From: Campylobacter gracilis
GTDB taxonomy: Bacteria > Campylobacterota > Campylobacteria > Campylobacterales > Campylobacteraceae
Direction of reading: 5' to 3'
Length of the DNA stretch: 64,000 bases
Assembly (NCBI RefSeq): GCF_001190745.1
Contig: NZ_CP012196.1
Location: forward strand, 2,170,001 to 2,234,000
Shown here: positions 57,499 through 64,000 of the stretch, one piece after another
Position numbering within the stretch: position 1 is the stretch's first letter
How the letters are laid out: each line of letters opens with the position of its first letter
The notes under the pieces: model-generated
Told to the model about the DNA's origin: nothing
Database searches by the model: none
Seen by the model: the letters and a program-made list of their open reading frames with translations, nothing else
Program-made: the position numbers and the translations under genes

Positions 57499-58547
57499 TT
57501 AAACCTGATATAGACTAAAGCAGCCGTAGTCGGTGCGCACGACCAAATTTTTGTTACCGTTTGAATTCTCAAATTTCGTCTCGCATCGCTTTACGACGTG
57601 CTCCAGCTCAAAGCTAAGCGTCAAATTTGCGCTTTTTAGATCAACGATGTGAGCCTTACCATAGCTGATTAGCGCGAGCCGCAAACCGTCCGCGCTAACG
57701 CAAAGCTCGTCCGCCTCGGCGCATTCGCCTCGCAGCCATGCGGGCTTAAGTCGCTCGCCGCTTGCAGCGTCAAGGCAAACTAGCTTGCCCGCATAACGCT
57801 CCTTACCCAGCACCGAGCCGTCCGCCAAAAAGCAAATTTTATCAAAAATGCCGAAGTCGCCTTTTATCTCGTTTAAAATTTCGCCGTTTAGCGTGCTTAA
57901 AATTTTGATCTCGTTTTGCTTGCAGTGAAGCGCCAGCCGCGCGCCGTCATCGCTGATCGCGGCGCAAAGGGTCGGCGTATAGTTTTTCATTTCGGATTTG
58001 TACTCGCTAAGAGGCGAAATCTCGCCGCCTCGAAAAGTAAAAATTTGACCGAACATCGCAAACGCCGCCGTATCTTTTGCCGCGCAAACGAAACTCGTAA
58101 ATTCTTTGCCGTTTTTAAAGCTCAGCCGTTGAGAGAGATCGCTAAATTCGCCGCTTGCTGGATCAAATTTAAAGATAAAATGATCCAGATCCAAAAGCAA
58201 AACCTCGCCCGCGCGCTCAGCCTGCCATGCAAGCGGCTTTGGCAAAATAATATCCCCTTTTATCGCGCCTTCCGCGCCCGCAAAGGCTAGCGCGCCCGTG
58301 TATCCGCCGCCGATATAGACGTGCGAACTCGCCTCGCCCGCTTTTGCGCCCGCGTTTTGCAGGACGTAGCCTTTCTTTAGGCTCTCCCACTTCTTTTTCA
58401 CGCAGGCTTTTTGCGCCTCGTCTATACTGGCAAACTCCTTTTGCGTCTGCCTCGTTTTGCCGTTTTGACGCTCTCGCTGAGTAAAATTTGACCCTGCACG
58501 CGCAAATTTAGGCGATCGCCGCCGCTTAAATTTATTAAATTTTTCAT
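57499..58547 (-). pseudogene. WGR-domain/beta-propeller protein with frameshift near start
   Basis: The long frame (57499-58401, GTG start) encodes a propeller-like protein of about 300 residues with repeated strand blocks (GARLALHCKQNEIKIL, GLRLALISYGKAHIVDL). Reading further upstream, the same frame continues as KEFASIDEAQKACVKKK and WESLKKGYV, the end of a WGR domain. The beginning of that domain (MKNLINLSGGDRLNLRV) is in another frame from ATG 58547, which has an AAGGG site and stops after 41 codons. One indel near 58470-58480 separates them. The original product was probably WGR plus propeller, about 350 residues. GTG 58401 has no ribosome site. Confidence 0.7.
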
Positions 58548-58602
58548 TTTCGCCCTTGTGAATTAGTTTTAAAAATTATCGCAAAGCGGCGCTTAAAAGC
58601 CG

Positions 58603-59157
58603 CTAAATATCGATAACGCCGAGGTGCGAGAGTAAAATTTTAACCCCGATTAGGATTAAAATCACGCCGCCTAAAACGAGTGCCTTTGAGTGTAGATATT
58701 CGCCCGTTAGCTTGCCTGCGTAGCACGCCGCGACGCACAGCGCGAAGCAGACGAGCCCGATGACGCTACAGGCGTAGAGTATGTTTATCTCGCCAAAGGC
58801 AAACGTCATGCCCACAGCCATCGCGTCGATGCTGGTAGCGATCGCGCCCAGCACCAGCTCCTTCGTGCTTAGGCGTAGATCTGGCTCGTCCTGCTCGCGA
58901 TGGGATTCCGCGATCATCTTAATGCCCAAAAACGATAAAATTCCAAACGCGACGAAGTGATCGATTTCTGAGATAAATTTTACGAAATTTATCCCCAAAG
59001 CGTAGCCTGCTAGCGGCATTATAAACTGAGCCGCCGCGTAGAAAAATGCGACGCGAGCGATCTGCGCAAATTTAAAATTCGGATATTTCGCGCCGTTTGA
59101 GATACTAAGCGCGACGCTGTCCATCGCAAGCGCGAAAGCGATGAGTAAAAGCTCCAT
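58603..59157 (-). CDS. mntP: Manganese efflux pump MntP
   Basis: Inner-membrane Mn exporter (DUF204/YebN). 184 residues, six spans, two copies of a three-span unit. Conserved Asp in AFALAMDSVALSISNG (about 12) and in ATSIDAMAVGMTF (about 112). Divergent from the next gene. A yybP-type riboswitch was not found. Confidence 0.92.
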   Translation of the reverse strand: MELLLIAFALAMDSVALSISNGAKYPNFKFAQIARVAFFYAAAQFIMPLAGYALGINFVKFISEIDHFVAFGILSFLGIKMIAESHREQDEPDLRLSTKELVLGAIATSIDAMAVGMTFAFGEINILYACSVIGLVCFALCVAACYAGKLTGEYLHSKALVLGGVILILIGVKILLSHLGVIDI

Positions 59158-59243
59158 ATTTAGCCCTTTCGGTATTATAAAAGCGTTGATTATACATTAA
59201 AATTTTCGAAATAAAATAATCAATCTTTAATTAGGGAAAAACT

Positions 59244-59873
59244 TTGCTTAAAAAATTAATCTTTTGTTTATTGCCGCTATTTGCGACTGCTAGCTGGGAA
59301 GAGGTCGCCGTAAAGGGACTGGACGTGATGCTTAGTGCGGGCGCGGGCGATAGCGAAAATTTTAAAAACTCACTAAGCACTTTGATAGAGCGTGCTGCAA
59401 ATGAATACGAACGCACTGGCGTACAGGATTACGAGCTCGATCTGCCTAGCTACATTACCGAGCGCGCGGGCAAAAAAAGCATCGCCGTGCAGAATATGCA
59501 AAGGCTGGCGAGCAAGAAGCTAAGTCTTGCCATAGAGCCGATCAAAAAGCTCGTACTAGCTAAAATAAAAGATATGTCCGAAGCCGATACTAAGGCGGTA
59601 ATGAGCGGCGAGGTGCTATTCAGCCACTATCTGCGCACCAACGCCTTTGATGAAATTTACGAAATCATTCGCCCTTTGGCACGTGAACTAGGAGCCGATG
59701 CGAGCTTTGCTAAAAGCTTTAAAAGTGCCGTCGGACGCGAGCCTGGAGATGATTTTAGTAGCGAATTCAGCAGCGCCTTTATCAACGAAAGCTTCGATTT
59801 TTTAAGCAAAAACGAAAGGGAGTTTCGCAAAAACTCGGGCGCGATTTTAAACGCCATAAAGACGATCAGATAG
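59244..59873 (+). CDS. Secreted DUF4197-like protein
   Basis: 209 residues with an N-terminal signal peptide (LKKLIFCLLPLFATASW). A helical body contains KDMSEADTKAVMSGEVLFSH then YLRTNAFDEIYEIIRPLA, the general shape of DUF4197 (D-x-x-x-V-L-x-G then a YxR helix); similarity is only moderate. The start is TTG 59244; no ATG with a site. Role unknown. Confidence 0.6.
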   Translation: MLKKLIFCLLPLFATASWEEVAVKGLDVMLSAGAGDSENFKNSLSTLIERAANEYERTGVQDYELDLPSYITERAGKKSIAVQNMQRLASKKLSLAIEPIKKLVLAKIKDMSEADTKAVMSGEVLFSHYLRTNAFDEIYEIIRPLARELGADASFAKSFKSAVGREPGDDFSSEFSSAFINESFDFLSKNEREFRKNSGAILNAIKTIR

Positions 59874-59916
59874 GCGCGGCTGCACCAAGATCTCAGCGAA
59901 ATTTTACTTTAAATTT

Positions 59917-61446
59917 ATGAAAAATTCTATCTCGGAGCTCGCGGAAAATTTTAATTCAAAATCCGCTTTAAATTTCGCGACTCTTTCGCCAAATTTAAAG
60001 TCCGCGCAAATTCCGAGCTGCGCTGAAAGCAAAGCTTTAAATTCCGTAAAAGTCTCCACAATAAATCTTCGCGAAAATTCCGCAAGAAATTTCAGACGAA
60101 ATTTTATATTACATTGTACGAAAAATTTTACTTGCAACGGCGCAAATAGCGCGAGTTCACTAAGCCGTGCTAGCGCCGCGAATGATCCAAATTTAAGCTC
60201 CGCAAAAAGCCTCGCCGCCGCCCATACGCGACGCTACGAGAGAAATTTTACATGGATCCTTGCAAATGATCCGGGAGCTGCTCGCACGCCTCGGAGCTTT
60301 GAATTTAAAAATTTAAAGGTGCGGAATTTCGCGAAGAAATCTAATTCGGTAGAGAATTCTAGCTCCGCTCGAAGCTTAAATCCCGCGCAGAATTTCGATT
60401 TCGCGCAAAGCTCTGATTCTACACAGAGCCCTGCTGCCGCGCAAAATTCTGCCTCTGCACAAAACTGCACGCAAGGCTCAAATCCCGCGCAAAGCCGCAC
60501 GCAAAACCCCGCTCCGCCTAGCAGGCTGTGGGATCTGGGGCTGCTTTTCGTGGCGATCGTTTGGGGCTGTACCTTCGTGCCGGTTCAGCGTGCGCTGCAT
60601 AGCGGCGACGTTTTTAGCTTTTTGTTTTGGCGCTTTTTGGCGGCGAGCATTTTTACCTACCTCGCCTGCCTGCGCTTCGGCGTCAAATTTGACCGCGGCA
60701 CGATAGAGCGGGGTGTGTTTTGCGGGCTGATGTTATTTTGCGATTTTTCGTGCCAGACCATAGCGCTTGATTATGCGCTATCATCGACGGTAGCGTTTAT
60801 TTTGGGGCTTAACGTCGTCATCGTGCCCTTTTTAATGCTTGCGTTTTTCGGCAAAAAAGTCGGTCCAAGCGCCTTTGGCGGCGCGGTCGTGGCGCTTTTG
60901 GGGCTGTATCTTTTAAGCGGAGCAAGCGGCGCGGTGGGATTTGGCATAGGCGAGCGACTGACGCTAGTTTCGGCGTTTGCATACGCGCTTCATATCGTTT
61001 TTACGGGCGTCTGCGCGCGCAAAAGCAATCTCTACGGCTTTGTGATCGTGCAGTTTATCTGCGTCTGCGTTTGTGCGCTGATCGCGGCAGTTTTTGTCCC
61101 GCACGCGGAATTTGAAGGCGAGATAAAGGTACTTGGAAATTTGATCTTTTCGCCGGACTTCGATTTTGTTTTCGCGCTGGTTTTAACCTCGATCTTTGCC
61201 ACCGTCGCGGCGTTTGTGATCCAAACAATGGCGCAAAATCGCGGCGTAAGCGAGATAAAAACGGTGCTTATTTTCGCGCTGGAGCCCGTAGGCGCGGGCA
61301 TAATGGGGTATGCTTTCGGGGAGAAGCTAAGCGCGCTTCAAATTTTAGGCGCGGCGCTGATACTAGCAGGTATCCTGCTTAGCGAGCTGGGCGGGCTTTT
61401 AGGCGCGAAGTTTGCTAAAGATCGAGCTTGCGAAAAAGCAGACTGA
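59917..61446 (+). CDS. DMT-superfamily (EamA) transporter with repetitive N-terminal extension
   Basis: Ten-span drug/metabolite transporter of EamA type from about residue 202 (LWDLGLLFVAIVWGCTFVPV), with two repeats and a conserved ALLSSTVAF-like region, ending near 509. Residues 1-200 are an Asn/Ser/Ala/Gln-rich extension with short repeats (NPAQNFDFAQSSDSTQSPAA), not seen in the family. The ATG at 59917 has no good site, so an internal start near 60490-60540 is possible. The 3' end overlaps the convergent znuB gene by 48 bases. Confidence 0.8.
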   Translation: MKNSISELAENFNSKSALNFATLSPNLKSAQIPSCAESKALNSVKVSTINLRENSARNFRRNFILHCTKNFTCNGANSASSLSRASAANDPNLSSAKSLAAAHTRRYERNFTWILANDPGAARTPRSFEFKNLKVRNFAKKSNSVENSSSARSLNPAQNFDFAQSSDSTQSPAAAQNSASAQNCTQGSNPAQSRTQNPAPPSRLWDLGLLFVAIVWGCTFVPVQRALHSGDVFSFLFWRFLAASIFTYLACLRFGVKFDRGTIERGVFCGLMLFCDFSCQTIALDYALSSTVAFILGLNVVIVPFLMLAFFGKKVGPSAFGGAVVALLGLYLLSGASGAVGFGIGERLTLVSAFAYALHIVFTGVCARKSNLYGFVIVQFICVCVCALIAAVFVPHAEFEGEIKVLGNLIFSPDFDFVFALVLTSIFATVAAFVIQTMAQNRGVSEIKTVLIFALEPVGAGIMGYAFGEKLSALQILGAALILAGILLSELGGLLGAKFAKDRACEKAD

Positions 61447-62202
61447 GGCGACTAGGATTATCGAAGCGCCGCTGGTTAGATTGAGCTTAAAGCTCAAAAC
61501 AAGCCCCGCCGCGCAAAAAAGCGCCGATAGCCCGCAACTTATCGCCATCATCGAGCCTAAGCTTTTTGAAATTTTTTCGGCGATAAAGGGCGGGATCGTC
61601 ATTAGCGAGATCACCAAGATTAGCCCCACGATCTGAATCGACGCGACCACCGCGAGGCTCGCCATCACTACGAGGACGTAGTAAAAGACGCTCGTATTTA
61701 CCCCGCGCAGCAGGGCGAATTCCTTATCGAAGCTGATCGCTAAAAACTGCCTGTAAAAGCATGCTGTAAGCGCCGCAAACGTCGCGCCGCAAATGCCGAT
61801 GAAGATTAAATTTTCGTGATTTATCGCTAAGATCGAGCCGAATAAAAAGCTCATCAGATCGGATTTGTACCCAGGCGTAAGATCGGCGAAGATTATCCCC
61901 AGCGCCATCCCAAACGCCCATATCGCGCCGATTACGGCGTCGAAGCGCTCGGTGTTTCGCAGCGTGACGTAGGCGATGAGCAGCCCCAAAAACAGCGCAA
62001 ATACGCTAGCTCCCAGCACGGGCGAGATGCCTAAAAATAGCGCGATGCCGATGCCGCCGTATGCGCCGTGCGCGATGCCGCCTGCTATGAAGCTCATGCG
62101 ATTTATCACGACTAAAGAGCCCACGACGCCGCAGACTATACTGACCAAAAGCCCGCCGAGTAGGGCATTTCGCATGAAATCATAGGATAGAATTTCAGCC
62201 AT
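61399..62202 (-). CDS. znuB: Zinc/manganese ABC transporter permease (ZnuB-like)
   Basis: 267 residues, about eight spans. Family motif RMSFIAGGIAHGAYGGIGIA near the N-terminus, the ABC-3 block SIQIVGLILVISLMTIPPFI late. Overlaps the ATPase gene by 8 bases. Metal (Zn or Mn) not determined. Confidence 0.88.
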   Translation of the reverse strand: MAEILSYDFMRNALLGGLLVSIVCGVVGSLVVINRMSFIAGGIAHGAYGGIGIALFLGISPVLGASVFALFLGLLIAYVTLRNTERFDAVIGAIWAFGMALGIIFADLTPGYKSDLMSFLFGSILAINHENLIFIGICGATFAALTACFYRQFLAISFDKEFALLRGVNTSVFYYVLVVMASLAVVASIQIVGLILVISLMTIPPFIAEKISKSLGSMMAISCGLSALFCAAGLVLSFKLNLTSGASIILVASVCFFASSIFSKLRA

Positions 62203-62962
62203 TTTCGCCCTCCTTGCAGCAGCATTCGTTAAGCGCGAGATCGACGGCGCAGAAGTGCCCGTGCTCGCGTCGCAGGTGATCTAAAAATTCCGCTCTGCCC
62301 CCCGGATCGATCTCATGAGTATGCGCCGAGCCGTTTGCGACGTAAAGCGCGCGGTTTGCATAGTTTAGCGCAAGCTGCACGTCGTGGCTGATTAGAATTA
62401 TGCCGCAGCCGCTCTCGTTTAGGGATTTTAAAAGCTCGTAAATTTGGACCTGCCCCATCGTGTCGATGCTCGCTAGCGGCTCATCAAGAAGTAAAATTTT
62501 AGCCTTCGCACACAGCGCCCGCGCGATGTAAACGCGCTGTCTTTGTCCGCCGCTAAGCTCGCTGATACGGCAGTCCGCAAGGTCTTGCATGCCTACGCGC
62601 CCCAGGGCTTGCATGGCTTGCTCGCGCTCGGATTTGGAGTAGAAGCCTAAAATTTTCTTATCTATCAGCCCCATTAAAACGACTTCGAGCACGCTTATGG
62701 GAAAGCTTTTGTTTATCGCGATGAACTGCGGCACGTAGCCCATTTGCGCCCTGGCAAGCGCGGGAGATCTGCCTAAAATTTCGATCGTGCCCGAGCTTGG
62801 TCGCAGCAGCCCCAAAAGCAGCTTTAAAAGGGTGCTTTTGCCGCCGCCGTTGGGCCCGAAAATCGCCAGAAAATCGCGCAGCTCGTAGCTTAAGTTTATA
62901 TCTTTTAAAATTTCGCGTTTTTCGTAAGCAAAGTTTAAATTTCTTATCGTCACGTCCGCCAT
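62195..62962 (-). CDS. znuC: Zinc/manganese ABC transporter ATPase (ZnuC-like)
   Basis: 255 residues from ATG 62962 (AAGGG site); longer frame upstream rejected. Walker A GPNGGGKSTL, signature LSGGQRQRV, Walker B ILLLDEPLASID, H-loop LISHDVQL; His/Cys-rich C-terminus (EHGHFCAVDLALNECCCK) that may sense metal. The binding-protein gene znuA is not in the window. Confidence 0.9.
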   Translation of the reverse strand: MADVTIRNLNFAYEKREILKDINLSYELRDFLAIFGPNGGGKSTLLKLLLGLLRPSSGTIEILGRSPALARAQMGYVPQFIAINKSFPISVLEVVLMGLIDKKILGFYSKSEREQAMQALGRVGMQDLADCRISELSGGQRQRVYIARALCAKAKILLLDEPLASIDTMGQVQIYELLKSLNESGCGIILISHDVQLALNYANRALYVANGSAHTHEIDPGGRAEFLDHLRREHGHFCAVDLALNECCCKEGENG

Positions 62963-63061
62963 GAACGCCCTTTCACCTAGATTTTGAAAGCATTTATTAT
63001 AGCCCAAATTCGGAAAAATTGCCAAATTTTGCTATTATTACAAAAAATTTAAAGGCTAGCG

Positions 63062-63976
63062 GTGGAGAAAATCGGCGAAAAATCAGATGAAAATAGCTGG
63101 GATAAAAAGTCCGAAAGTTACGCGAAATTTAACGGCGAGCTAGGGGATTTCGGCAAGCGGGTATTTGAGATACTGCGCGGTTGGGGCGTGAGCTTTGCGG
63201 GCAAAAGCGTGCTCGACGTGGGCGCCGGCACGGGAGTTTACTCGCTGTATCTCGCGTCGCTAGGCGCCAAGATCACGGCGATCGATAGCTCGGAGGGGAT
63301 GCTGCGCGAGCTAAGGCGCAGCGCGGAGGAGTTTGGCATCCCTTTGCAAAACGTATTAAATTTAAGCTTTGCGGAGTTTTGTGAGCGGCTGAGCCGCGAT
63401 GGTTTTGCAGATGCGGCGGGCGAAGATTTTAAAATTTATCCGCGCCCGCAAAGTAAAATTTCAAACGTGAAAGCTCAAGAAAGCGCTGCGCGGGCTTTAA
63501 ATTTGAAAGACGCTATGAGCAAAACCCGCGAGAGCGAAAATTTTAAAATTCCCGTAGTTTTTGATATCGCGTTTCTTACGATGAGCCCTGCGCTAAAAAG
63601 CACGGAGGATTTTGAGGCGTTTTTAGCTTTGGGCGAGCGCAAAATTTATCTAAACTGGGCGAGCGAGCGCAATTCATCGATGCTTGCGCCGCTGTTTGAG
63701 CGCTTCGGCACAGGAGCTAAAAGACTTGCTACCGCCGCCGAAAAATTTGAGGCGCTACTAAAGGCGCGCGACATCAAGTTTAAAAGCGAAATTTTAACCG
63801 AGAGGCGCGAGCAAAAACGCAGTCTGCAAGAAGCTGTGCAAAACGCTGCGTGGCACCTGCATATGGACGGCGCGGAGGCTAGCGAGCGCGAGATCGAGGA
63901 GATTTTGAAAAAGTGGGTTAGAGGCGGGATGATAAACGATGAGATCGAAGCGAGTTTTAAGCTGTTTTATATTTAG
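63062..63976 (+). CDS. Class I SAM-dependent methyltransferase
   Basis: 304 residues. Motif I LDVGAGTGVYSLYL (about 56-69), post-I ITAIDSSEGML, then an inserted low-complexity stretch (about 110-160) before FDIAFLTMSPALKS. GTG start at 63062 with AAAGG. Divergent from znuC. Substrate unknown. Ends 24 bases before the window edge. Confidence 0.8.
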   Translation: MEKIGEKSDENSWDKKSESYAKFNGELGDFGKRVFEILRGWGVSFAGKSVLDVGAGTGVYSLYLASLGAKITAIDSSEGMLRELRRSAEEFGIPLQNVLNLSFAEFCERLSRDGFADAAGEDFKIYPRPQSKISNVKAQESAARALNLKDAMSKTRESENFKIPVVFDIAFLTMSPALKSTEDFEAFLALGERKIYLNWASERNSSMLAPLFERFGTGAKRLATAAEKFEALLKARDIKFKSEILTERREQKRSLQEAVQNAAWHLHMDGAEASEREIEEILKKWVRGGMINDEIEASFKLFYI

Positions 63977-64000
63977 CCTGGTGCCGCTTTTGGGGCTTTG

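Noticed and set aside
59157-59244. Manganese (yybP-ykoY) riboswitch before mntP
   Set aside because: The leader is too short and AT-rich; no conserved riboswitch core was found.

Overview
The window is a chromosomal segment of an epsilonproteobacterium, most likely a non-jejuni oral/gut Campylobacter of moderate GC (C. gracilis/concisus/showae-like). This is inferred from a CmeBC-type efflux pump, the DNA style (AAATTT-type words in nearly every gene and spacer, AAGGAG ribosome sites, TATAAT -10 boxes), class Ia NrdA, RecJ, an NFACT protein, a cdsA-dxr pair and a type III restriction system. No rRNA gene is present, so the species is not proven.

Layout. 1-7.5 kb: end of an RND efflux operon, tRNA-Ser(GGA), a DyP peroxidase, then a decaying stretch with a frame-disrupted gene and a pseudogene carrying two amber codons. 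7.8-13.6 kb: a 908-residue TonB-dependent receptor with an in-frame G9 tract near its start codon, next to a secreted two-domain M16 zinc protease. 14.3-15.2 kb: five tRNA genes (Ser-UGA, Cys, Leu, Gly, Ala) enclosing a tiny entericidin-like lipoprotein. 15.2-19.5 kb: an AT-rich array of short same-strand genes that look like immunity proteins of polymorphic toxins, with no toxin gene, starting right after tRNA-Ala. 19.6-28.3 kb: core genes (DUF3137, nrdA, DUF945, pyrG, recJ). 28.8-34.2 kb: a minus-strand operon of an SsuABC/ThiXYZ-like ABC transporter, an NnrS protein with a very long repetitive N-terminal extension, and a cupin. 34.3-41.6 kb: a type III restriction-modification pair inserted at the start of ilvD, leaving a duplicated, truncated ilvD start upstream. 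41.6-43.7 kb: an AT-rich membrane protein and gene remnants. 43.7-50 kb: leuC, nitroreductase, NFACT, cdsA, dxr, DUF3137. 50.3-52.3 kb: tRNA-Val(GAC) followed by a second small immunity-type island (Imm32). 52.6-64 kb: a second TonB receptor, methyltransferases, an orphan Mrr-like nuclease beside a truncated ybgC, a frameshifted WGR protein, mntP, a drug/metabolite transporter with a repetitive extension, and znuCB.

Themes. Metal and protein uptake recur (two TonB receptors, M16 protease, DyP, ZnuBC, MntP). Accessory DNA sits beside tRNA genes and beside branched-chain amino-acid genes (ilvD, leuC). Two accessory islands share a 34-base sequence directly after their tRNA. Several genes are caught in decay. 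The most interesting candidates are the phase-variable receptor plus secreted protease (possible protein capture and digestion), the toxin-less immunity array, and the repeat-built N-terminal extensions of two membrane proteins.
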